Origin: Candidatus Marinamargulisbacteria bacterium SCGC AAA071-K20
GTDB lineage: Bacteria; Margulisbacteria; Marinamargulisbacteria; GCA-2716485; AAA071-K20
Direction of reading: 5' to 3'
Assembly (NCBI GenBank): GCA_003265975.1
Contig: QFBU01000023.1
Span: forward strand, 1-19,811
Length of the DNA: 19,811 bases
Positions 13,667-19,811 of the stretch are shown piece after piece. The notes below the pieces were generated by a model. The model saw only the letters and a program-made list of their open reading frames with translations. It ran no database searches and had not been told where the DNA came from. The position numbers were made by a program, and so were the translations under genes. Each line of letters begins with the position of its first letter. Within the stretch, counting starts at the first letter, position 1.

Positions 13667-14614
13667 CTACCTATACCCGTTTGGTAAGCCTTTTACGGCA
13701 ATAGCTACTGCATTATGAGGATGTAAGCTTTCGTAATGTTCTACTTCAATCTTATAATCTAAAACCTCTTCTTTAGACTCAAATAGATGTTTGATTAGCC
13801 TTACTGAGTCTTCGCAAAACATTAAGTTTTCGGCATTTAACCGTGCGAACTCCTGCTCGTCTTCACGTTTAACAGCCGCTTGAACTGGGGTTTGGATCGC
13901 TGACTCAACCTGCTCAATACACTCTGTAAGAGATCCTGTTTTTTTAGGATTTACTCTAAGCATAATTGAGCCGACACTTCGTTGGGCATGAGGGACCCCA
14001 CCCATGTTATTTTTATTTTCTAACCAATTCTTTACTTCACTGGGTGAAATAGAGTCTTTTTCTGAAAACTGATCCTTGAATTTTTCACCTAATAGCTGTC
14101 TAGACAATGCCGCCGAACAAGGACAAGTACTTGAATAAGTGACCTCAAAAGAGATTTTTGTATTTAAAAGACCATTTTTATAACTAAAGTCATAAGAAAC
14201 AGGATAGTAGCGCCATCCTTTGTTTTGAGACAATAAAGCGGGCTTATGAATAACATGATCGTATGCAATCTTTAAAAAACTATTAGAACTTATCTCACCT
14301 TGTGAGTCTGCTAATTCTTTTAATATTGACTCAACGTTTACTAATGAAAACGGTGTAGCGTCAAAATGTTTTACAAGCGTGTTGTATAGTCGTGACATAT
14401 GAATGCCTTTTGTGAATGGGTCTATTAAGTCTACATATACATTCATTGTAGAGGACTGTTTGAAATAATTTCCGTTTTCGTCCTCAATTAAAATTGGGAT
14501 CTGTAATTGCCGCATGCCTACTTTTTCAATTGTGTAGGGGTGAGGACTTCTTTCGTCGCTTGCAACGTCTGGAAATGTAGTGTCTGATGTAGTGATATTA
14601 GTTTCTTTTGTCAT
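13667..14614 (-). CDS. folE2: GTP cyclohydrolase IB (FolE2)
   Basis: Type IB GTP cyclohydrolase converts GTP to 7,8-dihydroneopterin triphosphate, the first step of folate synthesis and, in some organisms, queuosine synthesis. Visible family marks are VGMRQLQIPI (about 32-41), KGIHMSRL (69-76), the Cys motif YSSTCPCSAALSR with Cys164 and Cys166, PHAQRS (208-213), ENLMFCEDSVR and the C-terminal VEHYESLHPHNAVA. Length 315 is slightly longer than the usual 260-300, the excess being a Thr/Ser-rich N-terminus. ATG 14614 has AAAGG about 9 nt upstream. It is the last gene of a minus-strand unit ctaA-hisI-folE2, 26 nt after hisI. FolE2 works with various metals and is known to be linked to zinc-limitation regulons; no Zur site is visible here. 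Confidence 0.95.
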   Translation of the reverse strand: MTKETNITTSDTTFPDVASDERSPHPYTIEKVGMRQLQIPILIEDENGNYFKQSSTMNVYVDLIDPFTKGIHMSRLYNTLVKHFDATPFSLVNVESILKELADSQGEISSNSFLKIAYDHVIHKPALLSQNKGWRYYPVSYDFSYKNGLLNTKISFEVTYSSTCPCSAALSRQLLGEKFKDQFSEKDSISPSEVKNWLENKNNMGGVPHAQRSVGSIMLRVNPKKTGSLTECIEQVESAIQTPVQAAVKREDEQEFARLNAENLMFCEDSVRLIKHLFESKEEVLDYKIEVEHYESLHPHNAVAIAVKGLPNGYR

Positions 14615-14640
14615 AATTGGGACCTTTATTAAAAAATACC

Positions 14641-15123
14641 TTAAAGTTTTGTTGGGTTTGGTGCATCACCGTAAACGTCTGTAGGATCGAATACTTTAGA
14701 GGTCTCTTCAAATACTAATTCAATTTTGTCATCAGGCTTTAAACTGTCCCCAAATGGAATGCTTCTATAAAAACAAGAGCGATATCCTACATGACAACTG
14801 GCTCCTCCAGCAACGTCAACGCGTAACCATACACAGTCCTGGTCATCGTCTATTCTAATTTCTTTAATAGTTTGTACTAAACCGCTAGTTTTACCCTTAT
14901 GCCAAAGTGTTTTTCTACTTCTAGAGTAATAAACAGCTTCTCCAAGTTCTATAGTTTTTAAAAGAGATACTTTGTTCATATACCCTTGCATAAGAACCTC
15001 GCCACTTGAAAAATCTGTGGTAACTACTGGAATCAGACCATTTTCGTCAAATTTTGGTGCAAAACTAGGTGTTTCTTCTACTTGCTCTATACTTTCTCTT
15101 TTTTCAAAAACGTTGTTATCCAT
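14641..15123 (-). CDS. hisI: Phosphoribosyl-AMP cyclohydrolase (HisI)
   Basis: Third step of histidine biosynthesis: opens the purine ring of phosphoribosyl-AMP. The 160-residue protein has GLIPVVTTD (29-37), SGEVLMQGYMN (40-50), YYSRSRKTLWHKGKTSG (65-81), the metal motif IDDDQDC (91-97) and SCHVGYRSCFYR (109-120). In most HisI proteins the motif is DCDxD, whose Cys with the two Cys of CHxGxxSC (here Cys110, Cys117) holds Zn; here that position is Asp93 and a Cys sits at 97 instead. Variants of this kind exist among HisI proteins as far as I recall, so the enzyme may still be active. No histidine gene is next to it. The acidic N-terminal 20 residues are extra. Its ATG 15123 has only a weak GGCGG site. 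Confidence 0.92.
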   Translation of the reverse strand: MDNNVFEKRESIEQVEETPSFAPKFDENGLIPVVTTDFSSGEVLMQGYMNKVSLLKTIELGEAVYYSRSRKTLWHKGKTSGLVQTIKEIRIDDDQDCVWLRVDVAGGASCHVGYRSCFYRSIPFGDSLKPDDKIELVFEETSKVFDPTDVYGDAPNPTKL

Positions 15124-15185
15124 AAAAATACCGCCATAGTAAGCTAAAATCAGCCAAAAAGTTTGAACTCCTATTCTACACTATT

Positions 15186-16196
15186 CTATTTACTTTGAAA
15201 AACGTGCACCGTGAACACTGCTGAGCTTAGCATTAACACACCACCAATTTGGTGTAATAAGGCTAAGTGTAAAGGAACCACATAAATAAGCGTTAGAATT
15301 CCTAATAAAAATTGTATCATCGTAGTTATTCTTAAGCTAAATATTGCTAATTGTTGTTGAGAGCTGAGCTCTTTGTTTTTTCTTGCCTTTAAATGAAAAG
15401 CAATCACCCCAATCACTAATATCCAGGCTAAACCACGATGTAAAAACTGGATCATAATTGGGTTTTCAATAAAATTCCTGAATACTGGCTCTAGAATAAA
15501 TAAGGAAGGAGGAACAATAAAACCACCCATTGTAGGGAATGTATTAAAGGCAAAACCGGCCTTTAAGCCCGCCATGAAGGCGCCATAAATGATTTGAAGA
15601 CTTGTTACTCCTAAGATTACTTTAGCTATTAGTAAAAATCTTGTTGATACTTTGTTTTTAAATTTAGGCACGATAATATCCAAAATCCACCAGAATACAA
15701 TCTGTAATAGCAGAAGCGCCAAACCTAAGTGTGCTGATAAACGTAAATGACTAACATCAGGTCGAGAAACCAGACCACTTTTCACCATGTACCACCCCAT
15801 TACACCTTGTAATACTACTAAAAGCCCAATAACAAGGGTTCTGATATTATCTTTTTTACTTAAAAGTCCTTTTTTATAAATAATCCACCCACCAACAATT
15901 ATGACTAGACCAATAATTCTACCCAAAACTCTATGTAAATATTCCCAAAAGAATATCTTTTTAAAAGAAGATAGATCCATTTGATTGTTATGATAGATAA
16001 ATTCTGGAGTTTTTTGATAAAGTAAAAATATGCGGTCCCATTCTAAAGAGTTAAGGGGCGGTAAAAACCCAAATACGGGGCGCCATTCAACTATCGAGAG
16101 CCCAGAATTAGTAAGGCGTGTAATTCCCCCTACTAAAATAATAGAAAGAATAAGCAAGAAAATAGTATATAACCATGACAAAAGTGGATTTTTCAA
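15186..16196 (-). CDS. ctaA: Heme A synthase (CtaA/COX15)
   Basis: Membrane enzyme that oxidises heme O to heme A for aa3-type cytochrome oxidase. Eight or so hydrophobic segments are visible, with the COX15-type motif VGGITRLTNSGLSIVEWRPV just after the first helix, the extramembrane loop with LPPLNSLEWDRIFL, EYLHRVLGRIIGL (heme-ligand His in the HR motif), LQGVMGWYMVKSGL, LRLSAHLGLALLLLQ and FLHRGLAW. I choose TTG 16196 as start, giving 336 residues: it has GAGGAGG 8 nt upstream, and an ATG at 16235 would place that ribosome site inside the coding region and overlap the cbiX promoter. First gene of ctaA-hisI-folE2; ctaB (heme O synthase) is not in the window. A 62-nt gap separates it from hisI. 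Confidence 0.93.
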   Translation of the reverse strand: MKNPLLSWLYTIFLLILSIILVGGITRLTNSGLSIVEWRPVFGFLPPLNSLEWDRIFLLYQKTPEFIYHNNQMDLSSFKKIFFWEYLHRVLGRIIGLVIIVGGWIIYKKGLLSKKDNIRTLVIGLLVVLQGVMGWYMVKSGLVSRPDVSHLRLSAHLGLALLLLQIVFWWILDIIVPKFKNKVSTRFLLIAKVILGVTSLQIIYGAFMAGLKAGFAFNTFPTMGGFIVPPSLFILEPVFRNFIENPIMIQFLHRGLAWILVIGVIAFHLKARKNKELSSQQQLAIFSLRITTMIQFLLGILTLIYVVPLHLALLHQIGGVLMLSSAVFTVHVFQSK

Positions 16197-16222
16197 CGTC
16201 TTTTCCTCCTCAAATTTGTGGT

Positions 16223-16234
16223 TATATTGTATCA
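16223..16234. promoter_or_regulatory. Overlapping divergent -10 elements of ctaA and cbiX
   Basis: The minus strand reads TGA-TACAAT, an extended -10 (16226-16234), for ctaA. The plus strand reads TATATT at 16223-16228 for cbiX. The two hexamers overlap, so RNA polymerase can hardly occupy both at once. cbiX would have a leader of at most 10 nt. Confidence 0.5.
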
Positions 16235-16244
16235 TGTGCGTCTT

Positions 16245-16601
16245 ATGAAGGCATTAATCATTATCGATCATGGATCAACTAGACAAGAGTCTAATAATTT
16301 ACTCCATCAAATCAAGTCCTTATTACAAAAGAAAAGGCCTCAGCTTCTAGTTGAAGTTGCACATATGGAATTAGCGTCCCCAAGCATTTCTGACGCAGTT
16401 AAACAATGCATCAAAAACGGAGCCACCCGCTTAGTTTTTCACCCTTATATGCTAGGTCCCGGACGACATGTAAATAAAGATATACCTGAATTAGTCAAAA
16501 ATGAAATGAGACACTACCCTACTGTTAGCTTCGAAATAACGCCCCCGTTAGGACTTGATGACCTATTGGTTAGTCTTATTTTAAAAAGAGCCGCACTTTA
16601 G
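16245..16601 (+). CDS. cbiX: Small CbiX-type sirohydrochlorin chelatase
   Basis: 118 residues, the single-domain (CbiXS/SirB-like) size. IIIDHGSTRQESNN (5-18) with metal-ligand His9, EVAHMELASPSISDAV (37-52) and FHPYMLGPGRHVNKDIPELV (65-84) with the second His75 are the conserved parts. These enzymes insert Co or Fe2+ into sirohydrochlorin to make cobalt-sirohydrochlorin or siroheme; which metal is used cannot be told. No cobalamin or siroheme gene is nearby, but ferrochelatase is convergent and ctaA divergent, so the neighbourhood concerns tetrapyrroles. The ATG 16245 has no ribosome site and its -10 is 17 nt upstream, suggesting an almost leaderless mRNA. Confidence 0.87.
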   Translation: MKALIIIDHGSTRQESNNLLHQIKSLLQKKRPQLLVEVAHMELASPSISDAVKQCIKNGATRLVFHPYMLGPGRHVNKDIPELVKNEMRHYPTVSFEITPPLGLDDLLVSLILKRAAL

Positions 16602-16602
16602 C

Positions 16603-17622
16603 TTAAGAAACCGTCTCTTTTACTAAATCTGAAAAGTTTTCGATCCAATGGTCTTCAGTATTAAGACAAGGAACCAAGTCAAAAGATTCCCCACCGTTTT
16701 TAGTCCAATCAGAACGTAGTCTGTCACCAAGTTCTTCTATTGTTTCCAAGCAATCGGCAACAAATGAAGGACTAATAACTACAATATTTTTGAAGCCTTT
16801 TTTTATTATTTCTACAATCTCTAAATCAGTGTATGGCTTAATCCATGGGTCTTTCCCCAGTCTAGACTGACAAGCGAAACTAAATTGTCCTTCTTTTAGT
16901 TGACAGGACTGAGCCACTAGAGCTGTTGTTTGTTTTATCTGATGAAAATAACACGTTTTATGAGCGTCAGAGGGTACTTCACAACAATTATTGACCTTTA
17001 GACAATGGCTGCCTGTTGTGTCCGTTTTCATTAAATGTCTTTCGGGTAGACCATGGTAGCTGAATAGTACATAGGCGTTTGGTTTTAGATAAGGAGTTAA
17101 GCTTCTTGATAAGGACGCTATATACTTTGGATTATTATAAAAAGGAGGAATTATTTTTAATTGAATTGATGGGTTTATTTTTTTAAGATCATTTTTAGTT
17201 TTTTCTACAACGGTAGTTACACTAGACATTGCGTAATGAGGGTACATAGGACAGAGGGTAATAGTCTTTAGATTAGGATGAGACTTACAAATTTCAGACA
17301 ACACTATTTGAATGGAAGGATCCTGGTATCGCATCGCTAAATAGGCGGGATCTTTTAATGTAGGACTAATTTTTTCAAGAAATTTTTTACTAATAGAAAT
17401 TAATGGAGATCCATCCTCAGTCCAAATGGTTTTATAGGCGGCCGAAGATTCTTTAGGACGTTTAGGAAGTATTAATTTATTTACTATAAACCATCTCAGG
17501 GGATAGACAGCGTCTATTACGTACTTGTCCATTAAAAACTCTTTTAAATATGTCTTTACATCCGCAAGCTCTGGAGATTTTGGAGACCCTAAATTAACAA
17601 ATAAAATGGCATTTTTTGTCAT
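16603..17622 (-). CDS. hemH: Ferrochelatase (HemH)
   Basis: Inserts Fe2+ into protoporphyrin IX in the last step of protoheme synthesis. 339 residues, normal length. Conserved parts: FVNLGSPKSP (8-17), MRYQDPSI (97-104), LCPMYPHYAMSSVTTVV (123-139), FSYHGLPERH with catalytic His190, the SFACQSRLGKDPWIKPYTD block (248-266) and ISPSFVADCLETIEELG with Glu297. After His190 is an insert with Cys207, Cys213, Cys214 and Cys224; this Cys-rich loop is found in several bacterial ferrochelatase subgroups, and a metal or iron-sulfur role there is inference. Its ATG overlaps the methylase stop by 4 nt (ATGA). The stop is 1 nt from that of cbiX. Confidence 0.95.
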   Translation of the reverse strand: MTKNAILFVNLGSPKSPELADVKTYLKEFLMDKYVIDAVYPLRWFIVNKLILPKRPKESSAAYKTIWTEDGSPLISISKKFLEKISPTLKDPAYLAMRYQDPSIQIVLSEICKSHPNLKTITLCPMYPHYAMSSVTTVVEKTKNDLKKINPSIQLKIIPPFYNNPKYIASLSRSLTPYLKPNAYVLFSYHGLPERHLMKTDTTGSHCLKVNNCCEVPSDAHKTCYFHQIKQTTALVAQSCQLKEGQFSFACQSRLGKDPWIKPYTDLEIVEIIKKGFKNIVVISPSFVADCLETIEELGDRLRSDWTKNGGESFDLVPCLNTEDHWIENFSDLVKETVS

Positions 17623-18680
17623 GTCCTTACCTTTACATAATGTAGATATTCTTCAGTGTTTTTTGCTTTATAGACTCTTTTATCATCTTTGTCGGCTTTA
17701 AAACGTTGATATTTTTTCTTAAACACACCATACTCGCCACGTTGACTCATAATGTCTTTTACCTCATCTAAACTCAATAAACCTTCGTTATTGTAACTTA
17801 AAAAAATATATTTTCCATCTAGGCTTTCAATGAGCTCTGAAAATGCTTTCTTCACTTCACGTTTCAAACAATAACTAGATCGCTTATCAGACTGTTCTCT
17901 TTGGCCTGTTTTACCCCTTATTTTTGGTGAGTCCATACAGGCAATAGTTTCTAGGATATGATAATTGGCGCCGTATTGCCTATGATTATAAGGTGGGTCT
18001 AAATAAAATATATCGGCTTTAATTTTTTTAGCTAGTTTATTACTGTCCATGTTGTATATGGCATGTTTTTTTGTAGAAGGAATAATCTTTATTGGTTTAA
18101 TTACTAATGTCGCTAATGCGGTTTTTTTAAGTTTTTTTAGATAGGCCCCATATAGTGAAGCTGTATTTGCATAGAGGTCTATGGACTGAATTAAGCAAGC
18201 TAGTAAATAAAAATATTCTTCATCAGTTAGCAGGTTCTTGGAGTTCCAATCTTCGATTTTTTCTCTAATATCGTCACATTTCTTGGCATTTTCATCAGAA
18301 AAATAAGTTCGTTTAAACTCTTTTGATTTCGTCCCCCCTGCTGCGTAGTTTTTATAGATAAACCCTTTTCTACCTTCTAAACTAGTTAAATAGGCACATA
18401 CATTTTCAGCTGGTGATTTTGAGTTTTTTGAGTTTTCTATAAAAGTGAGTTTTTCAAATTTAGGTTCTGTGTTGATACCTAAGGTACTTTTATTTAGAAC
18501 ATAACTATAATACTGCAAGTCGTTAGCAATTAATGAGTACCCTTTTTCTTTAAAAAATGCACCCACCACTCCAGTTCCTGCAAACAGGTCACAAAATATA
18601 GAGACAGGCTTGTCCACTATTTCATTTATTTTTTCTTCTATAAAAGCCAATAGGCGTTTTTTTGATCCAATATAATTCAT
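17619..18680 (-). CDS. DNA adenine N6-methyltransferase (D12 class)
   Basis: Transfers a methyl group from S-adenosylmethionine to adenine in DNA. 353 residues beginning MNYIGSKKRLL, the usual start of the D12 (alpha-type) N6-adenine methylases. Motif I is DLFAGTGVVG (31-40), the ND of IANDLQYYSYVLN follows (51-63), and catalytic motif IV is DPPYNHRQYGANYH (228-241). The domain order I-target recognition-IV fits. It is closer to the free-standing D12 enzymes of the COG3392 type than to Dam; target sequence unknown. No restriction endonuclease lies within the window, so it is an orphan here. Its stop overlaps the hemH start by 4 nt (ATGA). A dyad-symmetric element lies between it and the divergent gene. 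Confidence 0.88.
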   Translation of the reverse strand: MNYIGSKKRLLAFIEEKINEIVDKPVSIFCDLFAGTGVVGAFFKEKGYSLIANDLQYYSYVLNKSTLGINTEPKFEKLTFIENSKNSKSPAENVCAYLTSLEGRKGFIYKNYAAGGTKSKEFKRTYFSDENAKKCDDIREKIEDWNSKNLLTDEEYFYLLACLIQSIDLYANTASLYGAYLKKLKKTALATLVIKPIKIIPSTKKHAIYNMDSNKLAKKIKADIFYLDPPYNHRQYGANYHILETIACMDSPKIRGKTGQREQSDKRSSYCLKREVKKAFSELIESLDGKYIFLSYNNEGLLSLDEVKDIMSQRGEYGVFKKKYQRFKADKDDKRVYKAKNTEEYLHYVKVRT

Positions 18681-18726
18681 TGTTATGCTTTAGTGTTTAG
18701 GTATCGGTAACTAGACTCAACTTGTA

Positions 18727-18753
18727 AACAGTATTCCTTACTGTTAATATAAT
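18727..18753 (+). promoter_or_regulatory. Possible operator plus -10 before the secreted helical protein
   Basis: AACAGTA-TTCCT-TACTGTT (18727-18745) is a perfect 7-bp dyad with a 5-nt centre. A consensus TATAAT (18748-18753) begins 2 nt later, so the dyad fills the spacer region where a repressor or activator would act. A TTGTAA at 18722 is 20 nt from the -10, too far for a normal -35. Confidence 0.4.
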
Positions 18754-18784
18754 TTTTAAAATTTCTATAAGGAGAAAATGAGTT

Positions 18785-19435
18785 ATGCGCTTAGTTATCT
18801 CGATTGTTTTAGCCCTGTTTTTTATATCTTCCCAATTCTACGGGGCAAGTTCATATATTGCAAAAGATAGTTTAATTAACCCCAATGTAAACCAAGCTAG
18901 AAAGGTTCAACTTGAAAAAAGAGCATCTCAATCTTTAGACTCGGAATTTAGAAAGGTTATGTTTCACCCAAGTAAAAAGGCAAGCAGTTACCAATCTCTT
19001 GTAAAGAAACTTGAGAGAGAGCTTAAAGCCAAGCCCGAAAGTCTTTATGTTAAAACTAAACTTGCCGCTGTATATTTTGAACTTAGCAGAAAAGAAAAAA
19101 AACGTAAGAATCGTAATAATTATTATAGAAAAAGTGTTGAATTCTTTTTTGTTTCTGAAACTATGATTCAAATGATTGAAAATGAAGAACTTACTTATGA
19201 ATACTTTTTTCTTAGAGGCCAATCACAATTATTCCCAAAAAATAACATTTCAAGTATGGACCTTGGATTTGACTACATAAATATAGCCTTAGAAATGATT
19301 AATAACGGATTAGTGAGACCTAAATCGGAGCAAATTTTTATTCATCAACGTCTTCTTAACTATTATAGCGTTCAAAAAGATACCCAAAACATTAAGAAGC
19401 AAAAAAAAATTATTTCTAAACTTAAAGCGTCTTAA
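18785..19435 (+). CDS. Secreted helical protein, TPR-like, unknown
   Basis: 216 residues with a signal peptide (MRLVISIVLALFFISSQFYG, likely cleaved near Gly20-Ala21; no lipobox Cys). The mature part is helical and basic: AKPESLYVKTKLAAVYFELS (about 81-100) resembles a tetratricopeptide unit, followed by NRNNYYRKSVEFFFVSETM and later FIHQRLLNYYSVQK as further helix pairs. This points to a periplasmic TPR-like scaffold but I cannot name a family. AAGGAG lies 10 nt before ATG 18785; an ATG at 18778 gives only a short frame. rimO starts 4 nt after its stop, so the two are probably co-transcribed. A dyad and TATAAT lie upstream. Confidence 0.7.
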   Translation: MRLVISIVLALFFISSQFYGASSYIAKDSLINPNVNQARKVQLEKRASQSLDSEFRKVMFHPSKKASSYQSLVKKLERELKAKPESLYVKTKLAAVYFELSRKEKKRKNRNNYYRKSVEFFFVSETMIQMIENEELTYEYFFLRGQSQLFPKNNISSMDLGFDYINIALEMINNGLVRPKSEQIFIHQRLLNYYSVQKDTQNIKKQKKIISKLKAS

Positions 19436-19439
19436 TTTA

Positions 19440-19811
19440 ATGTCAAAAAAAAGCCCCTCATTCAGTCTAATTTCCTTGGGCTGTGCGCGTACATTAGTTG
19501 ACTCTGAGTCTATTACCAACAAGTTACAAGATATTGGGTTTCAATGGGTTGATGAAGGTTGCCAAGAAGAGGTCACTATTTTAAATACTTGTTCGTTTAT
19601 ACAAGCCGCTATAGACGAAACCGAAGCTAATATTAAAGACTTAATTGCTAGAAAGAAAGCCGGAGCCGTTAAACATTTGGCTGTAGTGGGTTGTTACCCT
19701 AGCCGATTTAAAAAAGGAGCTTTAGAGCTTCAATTCCCTGAAGTAGATTTATGGCTAACGACACAAGAGCAAGGCCAAATTAACGAAAAACTTTCTAAAC
19801 TTGTATTTAAG
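19440..19811 (+). CDS. rimO: Ribosomal protein S12 methylthiotransferase RimO, 5' part
   Basis: Radical-SAM enzyme that methylthiolates an Asp of ribosomal protein S12. Only the first 124 residues are in the window; the frame is open at the right edge. The UPF0004 domain is clear: LISLGCARTLVDSE (residues 10-23), LNTCSFIQAAIDE and AVVGCYPSRF supply the three Cys of the auxiliary cluster. The combination GCxxxxVDSE and TCSFIxxA is RimO rather than MiaB, which has NTCxVR-type motifs. It begins 4 nt after the stop of the secreted helical protein, without an obvious ribosome site, so coupling is likely. The radical-SAM core with its CxxxCxxC would lie beyond the edge. Confidence 0.9.
   Translation, partial: MSKKSPSFSLISLGCARTLVDSESITNKLQDIGFQWVDEGCQEEVTILNTCSFIQAAIDETEANIKDLIARKKAGAVKHLAVVGCYPSRFKKGALELQFPEVDLWLTTQEQGQINEKLSKLVFK

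Overview
The window is AT-rich DNA from a diderm bacterium. The signs of an outer membrane are two lipobox lipoproteins, the C-terminal end of a beta-barrel protein, RND efflux sequence and an AsmA-like TIGR03545/TIGR03546 pair. Heme A synthase (ctaA), ferrochelatase (hemH) and a CbiX-type chelatase point to heme synthesis and aerobic respiration. A CX5R phosphatase with a SopB/IpgD-like signature hints at contact with eukaryotic cells. I cannot name the phylum.

Left part (1-2.6 kb): a reading frame with 18-residue Ala/Gln-rich repeats, open at the left edge. It is followed by a serine recombinase lacking its catalytic N-terminus, which ends 14 nt from tRNA-Ser(UGA). Next comes the C-terminal remnant of an outer-membrane protein. 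At 2.8-5.7 kb an unknown small gene with an 11-G tract just before its start converges on the TIGR03545/TIGR03546 two-gene operon. tRNA-Ser(GCU) follows.

Middle (5.9-12.9 kb): an accessory region with several broken genes. It holds two unknown genes, a YHYH lipoprotein plus PEBP-like lipoprotein operon, a 5'-truncated RND pump gene and an older, more deleted relic of a PEBP/RND pair. It also holds the SopB/IpgD-like phosphatase gene, whose 3' end runs into RND-derived DNA, and a small upstream partner. A deleted GNAT acetyltransferase and a DUF3179 gene frameshifted at a 9-A tract complete the region. The partner (11061-11453) and the protein at 6408-7016 appear to share a C-terminal domain.

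Right part (13-19.8 kb): compact and apparently intact. A 58-residue protein is followed by a HIT hydrolase, then the ctaA-hisI-folE2 run (minus), divergent cbiX, an adenine methylase-hemH pair (minus, ATGA overlap), a secreted helical protein and the start of rimO. Three convergent gene pairs in the window are separated by exactly 1 nt, and several genes have -10 elements so close to the start that leaderless or very short-leader mRNAs are likely. No rRNA gene, CRISPR array or intact mobile element was seen.
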